DNA from: Sphingobium chlorophenolicum
GTDB taxonomy: Bacteria > Pseudomonadota > Alphaproteobacteria > Sphingomonadales > Sphingomonadaceae
Direction: 5' to 3'
DNA length: 41,550 bases
NCBI RefSeq assembly: GCF_000722875.1
Contig: NZ_JFHR01000057.1
Coordinates: forward strand, 1 to 41,550
Below are positions 16,607 through 25,239 of this stretch, in pieces (the first letter of the stretch is position 1; every line of letters starts with the position of its first letter). A model generated the notes under the pieces. It worked only from the letters and a program-made list of their open reading frames with translations, was not told the DNA's origin and did not search any database. A program made the position numbers and the translations under genes.

Positions 16607-17299
16607 TCAAACCGGCCGGCGGCGATATTCGTCCGGCGGCAGCACCCAATGCTCCACCACATGGGCCATGATCATGGGCGTCGCCGGTCCGCCGTCGCGC
16701 TGCATGGCGGACATCGCCTCCAGCAGCGTCGCGGCGTCGGCATACCAATATTCGTCGCAGCGCCGGAAGGGCAGCGGGCGGTCCTCCACGAAGACGAGCC
16801 GCACGAAGTCCATCGCCTGCGTCAGGCGATGGGCCGAATGGCGCAGGGCGTTTCGCGTCGCGTCTGCCGGAATCCCGGCTTCGTCATTGGGCGCGTCGTG
16901 CAGGACCATCAGCTTCGCGCCGCCTGTTGCGATGGATACCCGCTGCCGGACCGCCTCCCCCCGTCCGCCATAGGCGACCCGCTCGGCCGCATTGCCGAAA
17001 CGCTGCTCGTCCGGCCGGAGCATGCGCATATAGTCGTCATTATCATAGGCGTTGGCCAGCGCCGACTGGTCTTCGAACCAGAATTCGGAACAGTTCCGGA
17101 AATCGGGGAATGGAACGGGACCATCGCCGAAGCCGACGGCATGCAGCGACTGGACATGGTTCTGCACATAGCCCGCGCAGTGGCGCACGAACCCGTCGCA
17201 GCCTTTGACCAGCTCCGCATGGTCGAACAGCAACGTCCGATGATAATCCTCGGTCGTCCAATCGGGCTTGTTACGGCCGAACACGAAAAACTTCATCAT
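16607..17299 (-). CDS. EthD-like dimeric alpha/beta-barrel protein, two repeats
   Basis: A 230-residue protein built from two ferredoxin-like halves: residues 1-100 (KFFVFGRNKPDWTTEDYHRTLLFDHAELVKG...EFWFEDQSALANAYDNDDY) and 128-225 (KLMVLHDAPN...RCDEYWYADAATLLEAMSAM). Both have the EthD-type pattern: strand, helix with H near DHAELV, and a D/SEYWF strand followed by a helix. EthD-like domains support heme or flavin oxidations or act on small aromatic and ring substrates; no catalytic role is certain. Two adjacent ATGs (17299, 17296) are possible and neither has a clear ribosome site. It follows the antiporter gene on the same strand 118 bp downstream and meets the TetR gene tail to tail. Confidence 0.68.
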   Translation of the reverse strand: MMKFFVFGRNKPDWTTEDYHRTLLFDHAELVKGCDGFVRHCAGYVQNHVQSLHAVGFGDGPVPFPDFRNCSEFWFEDQSALANAYDNDDYMRMLRPDEQRFGNAAERVAYGGRGEAVRQRVSIATGGAKLMVLHDAPNDEAGIPADATRNALRHSAHRLTQAMDFVRLVFVEDRPLPFRRCDEYWYADAATLLEAMSAMQRDGGPATPMIMAHVVEHWVLPPDEYRRRPV

Positions 17300-17337
17300 G
17301 GCATCATCCCAGCGATCCGGCTCAGCAATCCATACGG

Positions 17338-17378
17338 CCCGGCCAATCGGCCGGGTCCGCCGGGCAGCATAGCGGACC
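17338..17378. other. Two overlapping hairpins between antiporter and EthD-like genes
   Basis: CCCGGCC (17338-17344) pairs with GGCCGGG (17349-17355) over a 4-nt loop. GGTCCGC (17354-17360) pairs with GCGGACC (17372-17378) over an 11-nt loop. They share bases 17354-17355, so the full stems compete. There is no T run on either strand. They could slow or end antiporter transcription, or influence translation of the EthD-like gene. Confidence 0.35.
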
Positions 17379-17417
17379 GGCCAGCCGGACCAGTCCCATG
17401 CAGACGGGACCGAAGCG

Positions 17418-18614
17418 TCAGGCGATGGCCTTGACCGAGGCAGTCCTGTTCTGTCCCGCCAATATATTGAACAGCAGCGGGGCGAGCGCCGCGCTGATGA
17501 TCGCGACCAGCACCATCGCCGCGTTGGTGGCGGTATCCAGCACCCCGATCCGCGTGGCGATGTCCGACGCCGCGACGATCAGGCTGAGGCGAGCGCTCAG
17601 CAATATGCCCGCCGCCAACGCCTTTCGCCCCCCGTGGATCGGAAGCAGCAACAGCGAAGGGATGATCTTGTTGGCGAAGGCGACCATGACGAAACCCGGC
17701 ACCAGCATCAGGGCTTTGGGCGATGCCAAAAGCGCGGGAATATCGAATTTCAGGCCGACATTGATGAAGAAGAAGGGCACGATGAAGCCGTAGCCGATGG
17801 CCTCCAGCGTCTCCCGCCTGTGGCTGTCGCGGGGAATGACCTGTCCAAGCAGCAGTCCGGCAAGGAAAGCCGCCAGCACCAGTTCGGACTCCAGCATCTC
17901 CGCAAGCCATGCCGTCAGGAACAGCAGCGCAAGGCTGAGGCGGATCAGCGGCAGGCTGGTCCGGCTGTCCAGACGCGCCACCGGCACCCGTTTCAACAGC
18001 TTGGGCAGCAGCCAGATCGCGGGAACGGCGATAGCGACCAGCGCAAAACTGCCCAACGCGCCCCCGGCATGGCCGCTGACGACGATCCCCGCCAGAGCGG
18101 AAATGGCGATCATCGTGAAGAAATCCGCCAGCAGCGCGGTGGAAAGGATCGTCTGGCCATAGGCGCTGTCGGCCAGCCGCCGTTCCTGGATGGTCGGCAC
18201 GACGATGCCGACCGAAGTGGTCGACAGGATGACCGCATAGATCGCCAGATGAAGAGGCGGCGTCGCCGGGTCCAGCAGCAGCCAGGCGCCCAGCGCGGCC
18301 ATGACGACCATCAGCAGCGACATGGCGATGGCCAGCATCAGCGGACTTGCCCGTTCCCCCTGCCGCCCGCGCGCGAGCAGCATGGCAAGATCGATCTCCA
18401 GCCCCGCGATCATCATCAATATCGCGAAACCCGCCTTGGCCAGCAGTTCCATGGAATGGCCGGGCGTCAACAACCCCATGAAGTTGGGGCCGATGACGAT
18501 CCCGAAGGCAATTTCCAGCACCAGCGCGGGCAGCAACGCCCTGGGCATCCATCGGGCGAAAAGGGCTGCGAAAGCGCTGCCGGCGCATGCCAGCGCCAAA
18601 AGGGAAACTATCAC
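17418..18614 (-). CDS. CPA2-family monovalent cation:proton antiporter
   Basis: A 398-residue membrane protein with about 12 hydrophobic segments and no cytoplasmic TrkA-N domain, the compact form of the KefB/NapA-like CPA2 family. Recognisable pieces are LEIAFGIVIGPNFMGLL at the start, FAILMMIAGLEIDLAML, the core helix LSTALLADFFTMIAI with its conserved Asp, and IVPFFFINVGLKFDI. It would exchange Na+ or K+ for protons across the inner membrane. The start is GTG at 18614 with AGAGG five bases upstream. It follows the RND operon on the same strand after 119 bp and may have its own promoter there. Ion preference cannot be judged. Confidence 0.9.
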   Translation of the reverse strand: MIVSLLALACAGSAFAALFARWMPRALLPALVLEIAFGIVIGPNFMGLLTPGHSMELLAKAGFAILMMIAGLEIDLAMLLARGRQGERASPLMLAIAMSLLMVVMAALGAWLLLDPATPPLHLAIYAVILSTTSVGIVVPTIQERRLADSAYGQTILSTALLADFFTMIAISALAGIVVSGHAGGALGSFALVAIAVPAIWLLPKLLKRVPVARLDSRTSLPLIRLSLALLFLTAWLAEMLESELVLAAFLAGLLLGQVIPRDSHRRETLEAIGYGFIVPFFFINVGLKFDIPALLASPKALMLVPGFVMVAFANKIIPSLLLLPIHGGRKALAAGILLSARLSLIVAASDIATRIGVLDTATNAAMVLVAIISAALAPLLFNILAGQNRTASVKAIA

Positions 18615-18733
18615 TCAAACCTCTATATGCGGATCGTGGCGCCGCGAATTCGCAATTGTTTCTTCCGATGTCCTGCGAAAATTCACTGGAAAGCAGTGGA
18701 AATGGCCGGAACAGGAAGGTCCGGGCGACCGGG

Positions 18734-20122
18734 TCAGCCGCCAAAGGCTCGCCATCCGGCGACCGCCGCGCGCGAAGCGTCGCCCTGGGCAAGCGCGAGG
18801 GCGTCGGCCGCCTGAAGAAGGCGGCGTTGCGCTTCGACCACTTCGGCCAGCGAGACATGCCCCGCCCGATAGGCGCGGCCGACCGCATCGCTGGCTGCGG
18901 TCGCAAGCCGGAGTTCGTCGGCGTGAAGGGCTTCGCGCTCCTTCGCGGTTCGCCAGCCGACCACTGCGCGTTCGACATCCTCGGCGGCGCGAAGCGCGGC
19001 GTTGCGGAATTGGGCTATCGCCTCCCTCTCCGCCCCTCTCGCATGGCCTATTTCGGCGTCCACCCTGCCGAAGTCGAAGAGCCGCCAGCGCAGGCCCAGC
19101 CCGCCCTGCAGGACGCTGGCCGGTCCGGTGAACAGCTTGCCCGCGTCATTGCCCTGAAAGCCCAGCAGGCCGGACAGGGTGAATTTCGGATAATATTCCG
19201 CCAGCGCGACGCCCAGTTGCGCATGGCTGGCCGCGACGCGCCGCTCGGCGGCGATCAGGTCCGGCCTGCGCCGGAGCAGATCGGCGGGAAGGCCCATGGC
19301 CGCGAAGCCGGAAACGGGCACCGGGGCGGGAACCGCGAGCCTTCCGGCGATACTTTCCGGCATGCCGCCGACAAGCACGGCAAGGCGCGCCAGTTGCGCC
19401 TGCACGGCCTGATCCCATTCGGGAATGACGGCGCGGATCGCGGCCGTGGAGGCGCGCGCCTGATCCAGTTCGAAGCGCGGAACGGCGCCATGGGAGAAGC
19501 GATCGCGGGCGATATTTTCGAGGCTTTCGGCCGCCGCCGCCTGATCCATGGCGATGGCGCGCCTTTTCTGGGCGGACCGGAGGAGGATATAGGCGTCGCT
19601 GATTTCAGCGGCGACGGTGACGCGGGCGGCCTGGCTATCGGCTACCGCCGCTTCCAGCCCCGCGACCGCCGCCTCGCGCCCGCGTTTCAGGCCCCCGGCG
19701 AGATCGAGTTCCCAGCTCGCGCCGCCGGTCAGTTCGAAACTGTCCTGCGTGCGGTCGAAGTCGGGGATATAATTGCCGATCTGCCCCAGTCCGGACCGCA
19801 GCGACTGGCGCGTGCGGACCGCCGAGCCGTTCAGCGAGCCTGACGGCATCTGCGCCGCCCGCGCTCCTCCGGCGGCGGCACGCGCCTGGTCGACCCTGGC
19901 CAGCGCCGCCTCCACGTCGAAGCTGCCCTGAAGACCGCGAGCGACCAGATCGTCCAGCAACGGGTCGCCGAAATCCTGCCACCACGGCCTGCCGCTCGGT
20001 CGGGCAGCTTCTGGAGCATTGTGAAAGGATGCGGGCAGCGGCGCGGCAGGCCGCTTATACTCCGTGCCCACCGTGCATCCGCCGAGGAGCAGCAAGCCCA
20101 TGATGCCGAGTTGCGCTCTCAC
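18734..20122 (-). CDS. RND efflux outer-membrane lipoprotein (OprM/NodT family)
   Basis: A 462-residue TolC-like outer-membrane channel. The signal peptide ends in a lipobox (LLLLGGC, lipid-anchored C16), followed by TVGTEYKRP and PWWQDFGDPLLDDLVARGL, hallmarks of the NodT family. Two long alpha-helical repeats follow, with the RRRPDLIAAERRVAASHAQLGVALAEYYP block between them. It forms the exit duct of the tripartite pump encoded directly upstream. The start is GTG; its GTGA overlaps the RND stop codon by 4 bp, so translation is coupled. It is the last gene of the efflux operon. Confidence 0.95.
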   Translation of the reverse strand: MRAQLGIMGLLLLGGCTVGTEYKRPAAPLPASFHNAPEAARPSGRPWWQDFGDPLLDDLVARGLQGSFDVEAALARVDQARAAAGGARAAQMPSGSLNGSAVRTRQSLRSGLGQIGNYIPDFDRTQDSFELTGGASWELDLAGGLKRGREAAVAGLEAAVADSQAARVTVAAEISDAYILLRSAQKRRAIAMDQAAAAESLENIARDRFSHGAVPRFELDQARASTAAIRAVIPEWDQAVQAQLARLAVLVGGMPESIAGRLAVPAPVPVSGFAAMGLPADLLRRRPDLIAAERRVAASHAQLGVALAEYYPKFTLSGLLGFQGNDAGKLFTGPASVLQGGLGLRWRLFDFGRVDAEIGHARGAEREAIAQFRNAALRAAEDVERAVVGWRTAKEREALHADELRLATAASDAVGRAYRAGHVSLAEVVEAQRRLLQAADALALAQGDASRAAVAGWRAFGG

Positions 20123-23100
20123 AGATTCTCTCCGCTGCGGGCCAGCAGGAGGTAGACGACCGGCGTCGCCACCCGCGAAAGCAGCGTGGACGCGATCAAC
20201 CCGCCGATGATCGCTATCGCCATCGGGCCGTATAGTCCCGATCCGCCGAGCGCCAGCGGCAGAAGTCCGCCAATGGCCGTCACCGACGTCAGCAGCACGG
20301 GCAGGAAGCGCATCTCGCCCGCCCGCTCTATCGCCTCACGCATGCCGATCCCCTCCCCGCGCAACTGTTCGGTGAAATCCACCAGCAGGATCGAATTCTT
20401 GATCTCTATGCCGATCAGCGCGATCAGTCCGATCATGGCCGTGAAGCTGAGCGAATGGCCCGTCAGCCACAGCGCGGCGACCGCGCCGAGCAGGCCGAGC
20501 GGGATGATGCTGGCCACCACCGCGACCAGCCTGAAGCGGCCGAATTCCATGACCAGCACGGCCAATATGCCAAGGAAGGCGACGATCGCCGCCGTCATCA
20601 TGCCCGCATTGCCGCTGGCCTGCTCCTCCGCTTCGCCGCCAAGCCCAATGCTGTAGCCTGCGGGCAGGCTCACGGCCTGACGCACCCGGTCCAGCGCGGC
20701 CTGTGTCACCGTTCCCGTCAGGTGGCCGGCCTTGACATAGGCGGTCAGGGTGACGGACCGTTCCCGGTCATAGCGTTCGATGCGCGCCGGTCCCGTTTCC
20801 AGACTGGGGTTGGCAAGGGCGCGGAGCGGCACCGCCTGGCCCCCGATCGAGGGCACATAGATATGGTCGAGCACCTCGACCGCGTTGCGGTCCGCCATGG
20901 GCAGGCGAACGCGCACCGGATAATCGTCGCCGTCCGCATCGCGGAGATTGCCCGACACTTCGCCGTCCAGCGCAAGGCGCACGGCCTGCCGGGCCGCGCC
21001 CGCCTGGACGCCCAGCACGGCCGCCTTCGCATCGTCTATTCCCAAGGTCAGGTCGGCGCGGTCCTGGCGGAGCGGATTGTCGATGTCGCGAATGCCCGGC
21101 GTTTTGGCCATGGCGGCCTCCGCCTGCTTCGCCAGACTGCTCAGGGTGGTCAGATCCTCGCCCGCGATGCGTATCTCTATCGGGGCGGTGACCGGGGGGC
21201 CCTGAACGAAGCCGAGGACGGTGATGCGCGCCCCCGGAAAGGCGGCGAATTCGCGCCGAAGGTCCGAAAGAAGCGGGGCGGAGTGGGCCGATTGCCCGTC
21301 GCGCAACGACACGGCGACTTCGGCAAAGGCCGGGTCGGGATCATGCTGGGGGATATTATAATAGATTTGCGGATTGCCGCGCCCCAGATTGGCGGCGAAC
21401 CAGTCGACCTCCGGCGCCTTGGCGAGCCGCCGTTCGACATGGCCGAGCACCTTCTCCGTCGCGGGCAGGGAAGCCCCCCTCGGCAGTTCGACGCGGATCA
21501 GGAATTGCGGCGTGTCGGCGGGCGGGAACAAGCTGGTGCCGATGGCCGCCATCAGCGGCGCGATGAGCAGGCAGAGCGCCCCCAATATGGCGATAGCCCG
21601 GCCGGGCCGGTCGAGCGCGCGGTGCAGCAGCGGCGCGTAGAAGCGATGGATGCCGCCCTCGATCATCCGGAGGATGCGGTTGCCCTCCTTATCCTCATGG
21701 ACGGGCAGCACGCGGCTGGCGACGAAGGGAATGATGGTGAGCGCGATGACGAAGGATGCGGCGACCGTGGCGATCACGCTGACCGGAAGGGAGCGGATGA
21801 ACGCGCCCGACGCTTCCGGCAGGGCCAGCAGGGGCAGGAAAGCCAGAAGCAGGCAGGCCGTGCAGCCCGCGACGGCCAGCAATATCTGCCTGCTGCCCTC
21901 TATGGCGGCGGTGACGCGATCCTCGCCGGATCGCTGGCGGCGGGTGATATTCTCGACGACCACGACGCTGTCGTCCACCAGCAGCCCCAGCGAAAGCACG
22001 AAGCCGCTGATCGAAAGCTGGTCCAGCCCAAATCCCAGCGCCTGAAGGATGGCAAGGCCCGTGAGCAACGAAAGCGGGATGGCGAACATCACCACCCCGG
22101 CGGCGCGCAGGCCAAGGGGAAGCAAGGTGATGGCGACGATGGCCAGCGCCAGCAGGAAATCCTGGAAAAGCCCGTTCAGCCGCCGCTCCACATTCTGTGC
22201 CTGGAAAAAGCCATATTCCAGCTTCACGCCGCCGGGCACCATGCGTTCGAAACGCGCCAGCTTCGTCTGGATCGCCTGCGTCAGCAGGCCGACATCGACG
22301 CCGTCCTTGGCCGTCGCGGTCAGCAGAAGGGCGCGCCTGCCGTCGAAGCGGGTGACATGCTCCGCTTCCCGGCTCGCCCATTCGACCTGCGCGAGGTCGC
22401 CGACGCGGGCGACGGTTCCATCGCGGGAAAGGACAGGAACCCGCCGCACGTCATCCAGCGAATGAAAGGCGCCGCCGGTCCGGACGATCAGGCGGCGCTG
22501 CCCCGCATTGACCGATCCGACCGGCGCTTCGTCGCTCGCCCGGCCAAGCGCGTCGACCACCAGCGAGGCAGGCAGGCGCAATTCCGCCAGACGCCCCAGA
22601 TCGAGCGACACGCGCACTTCGCTTGACGGCGCTCCCCAATATTCCGCCCGCCGGACGCCGGGGATGCGGGCAATATCCTCCCTTATGTCGTCGGCGAATT
22701 TCTCCAGCCTGCGCATCGGCAGCCGGTCGCTGACCAAAGCGGCCTGAAAGATCACCGTCTCGCTGGTCCGGGCGCGGATCACGTCCAGCCGGGTGACGCC
22801 GTTGGGCAGCCTGGGCCGCAGGGCCGTGACTTCCCGCACGACCTCGTCATATTTGCGCTCGGCATTGCTGGACCAGTCGAATTCGACCTGAATCGTCGCC
22901 GCGCCGTCGGTCGCGTTCGCCTTGACGTCCTTCAGGTCGTCTATGCCGTAGAGCATGTCCTCGACCGGCTTGATCACCAGTTGTTCGAGGTCGGCGGGCG
23001 TGGCGCCCGGCATGGCGATGCGGATGCTCATGCCCGGAACCGGAAATTGCGGGTCTTCCGACCGCGCCACGCTGAACCAGGATGCGATGCCGATGGCAAG

Positions 23101-23169
23101 GGCGAAGCCGACCAGAACCAGGGTCAGTCGGCTTCGGCGGATGAGGAATGCGGCCGGGTTGAAGCCCAT
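20119..23169 (-). CDS. RND-family inner-membrane efflux pump (AcrB/MdtC-like)
   Basis: A 1016-residue proton-driven trimeric exporter. Proton-relay residues are present: D399-D400 in TM4 (GLLVDDSVVVVEN) and K924 in TM10 (EIKNSILLVDF). The N-terminal FLIRRSRLTLVLVGFALAIG segment, two large periplasmic loops and 12 predicted membrane helices fit the HAE group. It starts 3 bp after the membrane-fusion gene and overlaps the outer-membrane factor gene, so all three pump parts are made together. The substrate cannot be told; proximity to hydrophobic-compound catabolism suggests, without proof, export of toxic substrates or intermediates. Confidence 0.96.
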   Translation of the reverse strand: MGFNPAAFLIRRSRLTLVLVGFALAIGIASWFSVARSEDPQFPVPGMSIRIAMPGATPADLEQLVIKPVEDMLYGIDDLKDVKANATDGAATIQVEFDWSSNAERKYDEVVREVTALRPRLPNGVTRLDVIRARTSETVIFQAALVSDRLPMRRLEKFADDIREDIARIPGVRRAEYWGAPSSEVRVSLDLGRLAELRLPASLVVDALGRASDEAPVGSVNAGQRRLIVRTGGAFHSLDDVRRVPVLSRDGTVARVGDLAQVEWASREAEHVTRFDGRRALLLTATAKDGVDVGLLTQAIQTKLARFERMVPGGVKLEYGFFQAQNVERRLNGLFQDFLLALAIVAITLLPLGLRAAGVVMFAIPLSLLTGLAILQALGFGLDQLSISGFVLSLGLLVDDSVVVVENITRRQRSGEDRVTAAIEGSRQILLAVAGCTACLLLAFLPLLALPEASGAFIRSLPVSVIATVAASFVIALTIIPFVASRVLPVHEDKEGNRILRMIEGGIHRFYAPLLHRALDRPGRAIAILGALCLLIAPLMAAIGTSLFPPADTPQFLIRVELPRGASLPATEKVLGHVERRLAKAPEVDWFAANLGRGNPQIYYNIPQHDPDPAFAEVAVSLRDGQSAHSAPLLSDLRREFAAFPGARITVLGFVQGPPVTAPIEIRIAGEDLTTLSSLAKQAEAAMAKTPGIRDIDNPLRQDRADLTLGIDDAKAAVLGVQAGAARQAVRLALDGEVSGNLRDADGDDYPVRVRLPMADRNAVEVLDHIYVPSIGGQAVPLRALANPSLETGPARIERYDRERSVTLTAYVKAGHLTGTVTQAALDRVRQAVSLPAGYSIGLGGEAEEQASGNAGMMTAAIVAFLGILAVLVMEFGRFRLVAVVASIIPLGLLGAVAALWLTGHSLSFTAMIGLIALIGIEIKNSILLVDFTEQLRGEGIGMREAIERAGEMRFLPVLLTSVTAIGGLLPLALGGSGLYGPMAIAIIGGLIASTLLSRVATPVVYLLLARSGENL

Positions 23170-23172
23170 GGT

Positions 23173-24255
23173 TCAGTTCCCGCTCGCCACCAGCACGGGG
23201 TCGCCATCCTTCAGATAGCCCGCGCCCGCCGTCACCACGCGCGCGCCGGGGGAAAGTCCGGCGACTATGGCATTGTCGGCTTCGAACCGGACCAGCCGGG
23301 CAGGGAGAAATTTGGCCCGCCTGCCCGCCGCGATGGTGAAGACCCCGCCCGTATCGCCTGAACGGGGCACGAAAGCCTCGGCGGGGACGGCGGTCAGGGC
23401 CGACTGGGCAGGCGTGCCGGTGGGCAGGAAACGGACGGCGGCGATGGCGCCGCTCTGCGCGGCGGCGTGGGGCGGCAATTGCACCTCTACCGTGCGGGTG
23501 CCCGTCGCGCCGCTGACGAGCGGCTGGCTGCGCGCCACGCGTCCGGAAAGCGGCGGGCGCCCTTCGAAACGGACCTCCGCCGGAGCGCCCATTGCGATCC
23601 GGTCCGCATCCTGCGCGGGGAGCGGCACCCGGACGATGAGCGGGCTGTCCTGATCCGCGACCCGCAGGATTGCCTGACCGGCGCTGACCGTCTCCCCCAC
23701 CTGCGACAGGCGTTCCAGCACCACGCCGGAAAAGGGCGAAGCGAGCGTAGTCGACCGCTGGTCGTAGCGTGCAGCCGCCACTGCTGCCCTCGCCTGTTCG
23801 ACCGTGTCGCGCTGGTCCTGAACCGCCGCCGACGCGACGGACCCGGTTTCGGACAGCGCCTCAAGCCGTTCCAGCGTGCGCGTCGTGCGCGCCAGTTCCG
23901 CATTGCGCGAGGCAAGCTGTTCCCGCAGGTCGATCCCGGCGATCTGCGCCAGCGGCTGACCCGTGCCGACGCGGCTGCCGACGTCGACCGTCAGGCGGGA
24001 AAGGACGCCGCCGACGCGGAACGACAGGGTGGATTGCCGCTCATATGCGACCGTGCCGGAGCCGCCGATGCTCTGCGGCTTGGAGGCAGGTAAGGCGGCG
24101 ACGACACGGACCGGCGTGGCGGCCGGTTCCGTGTCGTCACCCTGCGCGCCGCCGCAGCCCCACAGCGGCAGGGCCATGAGGCAAATCGCCAGAGGCACGA
24201 GCCAACGGACACGCAGATTGAAGGCCAATGGACCAAAGGGGGGGGAAAAGGTCAT
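23173..24255 (-). CDS. RND efflux periplasmic adaptor (membrane fusion lipoprotein)
   Basis: A 360-residue HlyD/AcrA-type adaptor. A signal sequence with the lipobox LPLWGC anchors it at C34. Then come the barrel-sandwich/lipoyl halves (GGVLSRLTVDVGSRVGTGQPLAQI and SPFSGVVLERLSQVGETVSAGQAILRV) around a short coiled hairpin (NAELARTTRTLERLEALSETGSV...QARAAVAAARYD), a beta-barrel and the membrane-proximal end. It bridges the pump and the outer-membrane duct. It lies 28 bp after the MipA-like gene and 3 bp before the pump gene. The ribosome site is weak, so its translation may depend on readthrough from the MipA gene. Confidence 0.93.
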   Translation of the reverse strand: MTFSPPFGPLAFNLRVRWLVPLAICLMALPLWGCGGAQGDDTEPAATPVRVVAALPASKPQSIGGSGTVAYERQSTLSFRVGGVLSRLTVDVGSRVGTGQPLAQIAGIDLREQLASRNAELARTTRTLERLEALSETGSVASAAVQDQRDTVEQARAAVAAARYDQRSTTLASPFSGVVLERLSQVGETVSAGQAILRVADQDSPLIVRVPLPAQDADRIAMGAPAEVRFEGRPPLSGRVARSQPLVSGATGTRTVEVQLPPHAAAQSGAIAAVRFLPTGTPAQSALTAVPAEAFVPRSGDTGGVFTIAAGRRAKFLPARLVRFEADNAIVAGLSPGARVVTAGAGYLKDGDPVLVASGN

Positions 24256-24283
24256 CGAGCCACTTCAATAGGGGGAAGGCAGC

Positions 24284-25096
24284 TTAGAAACGGAAAGAGA
24301 GGGCGAGACCGGCGATGGCCTGAAGTTTCGAACCCTCGTCGACGATGGGGCTGTCCTTCGCGTCGCCGACATAATAGTTCGCCCCGGCGCGCGCGATCAG
24401 GCCCCAGCGCGGACTGAACTGATATCCCACGGTTGCGCCCGCGCCGACATCGCGGATGCCGCCGCCGGGCCGGTAGGCGGGAAGCCCCGACCGCAGCGAT
24501 TCATCGGCGGTGACGCCGAAATAGCTGCGCATATATTTGCCGTCGCCATAGTTGGTCTGCGCATCGACATTCACGAAGACGCGGCGGCTGCGATAGGCGG
24601 CGTAGGAAATTTGCCCGGTCGCGACCACGCCGTCATGGCCGTTGTTGACGTCCTTCAGCACCGTCAGGTCGACGGTCACTTCGCCCTGGCCCTTTTCATC
24701 GCCGCCGAAGCGATAGCCGACGAAGCCGCCGACCTCGATCGCCTGTCCCACATCGTCCAGCAGCTTCACCCGGTCGTCGCCGTCAGCCGAACTGTTCCGC
24801 TTGAAGCGAAGGTTGATGGCCGGGCCGACCTGGAGCGGGCTGTCGCCCAGCAGGTCGAGGCGGGCGCGCAGGCCGCGAAGTTCGAATTCCATCCCCTTCC
24901 AGCGCACGTCGGCGATGCCGAACGGGATGAGCTGATAGCTTTTCGCGCCGTCATAGGCGGGCGTGACGCCGGGGCCGAGCGCGATGAAGCCCGAAACGCC
25001 CTCGCCTCCCTCGCCGTCCAGCGCCTCCTGCGCGGCGGCGGGCGTGGCGGTGACGGTCAGCAGAGCCAGCAGGGGCCGGATCAATGATTGTTTCAT
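24284..25096 (-). CDS. MipA/OmpV-family outer-membrane protein
   Basis: A 270-residue beta-barrel protein with a signal peptide (residues 1-23, ending TPAAAQ) and a C-terminal Phe typical of outer-membrane proteins. The family pattern is seen in SGFIALGPGVTPAYDGAKSYQLIPFGIADVRWKGMEFELRG (split over residues 33-75) and in GVTADESLRSGLPAYRPGGGIRDVGAGATVGYQFSPRWGL. ATG 25096 has AGGAG seven bases upstream; the frame remains open further upstream without a ribosome site. MipA proteins scaffold murein enzymes in E. coli, while OmpV-like members are linked to drug or metal response. As first gene of the efflux operon it is probably induced together with the pump. Confidence 0.88.
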   Translation of the reverse strand: MKQSLIRPLLALLTVTATPAAAQEALDGEGGEGVSGFIALGPGVTPAYDGAKSYQLIPFGIADVRWKGMEFELRGLRARLDLLGDSPLQVGPAINLRFKRNSSADGDDRVKLLDDVGQAIEVGGFVGYRFGGDEKGQGEVTVDLTVLKDVNNGHDGVVATGQISYAAYRSRRVFVNVDAQTNYGDGKYMRSYFGVTADESLRSGLPAYRPGGGIRDVGAGATVGYQFSPRWGLIARAGANYYVGDAKDSPIVDEGSKLQAIAGLALSFRF

Positions 25097-25239
25097 GCGT
25101 GATCTCCTGGGCGACGGTGGTTTTCCGCCGGTTGGACATCGGGCTAAAAGAGGGCGTCCGCTCGCCGCAAAGCGTTTTTCGCGGTTGCACAATTTGCCGC
25201 GTAAATTTACACTGTACGCATCACTATGGACGACTCACG
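25097..25239. promoter_or_regulatory. Divergent promoter region of efflux operon and LytTR gene
   Basis: These 143 bp separate the efflux operon (minus) from its likely regulator (plus). A sigma70-like pair for the regulator is visible: TTGCAC at 25185-25190 and TACACT at 25208-25213 with a 17-bp spacer, leaving a leader of about 20 nt before ATG 25240. The stretch around 25190-25230 is AT-richer than its surroundings. LytTR domains bind paired direct-repeat boxes; I could not pick out a clear pair by eye. Confidence 0.5.

Noticed and set aside
20455..22626. Long plus-strand open frame opposite the RND pump gene
   Set aside because: Low-complexity Gln/Arg/Asp/His composition and complete overlap with the pump gene on the other strand mark it as a shadow frame. 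The same holds for the long frames opposite the TonB receptor genes at 12408 and 27530.
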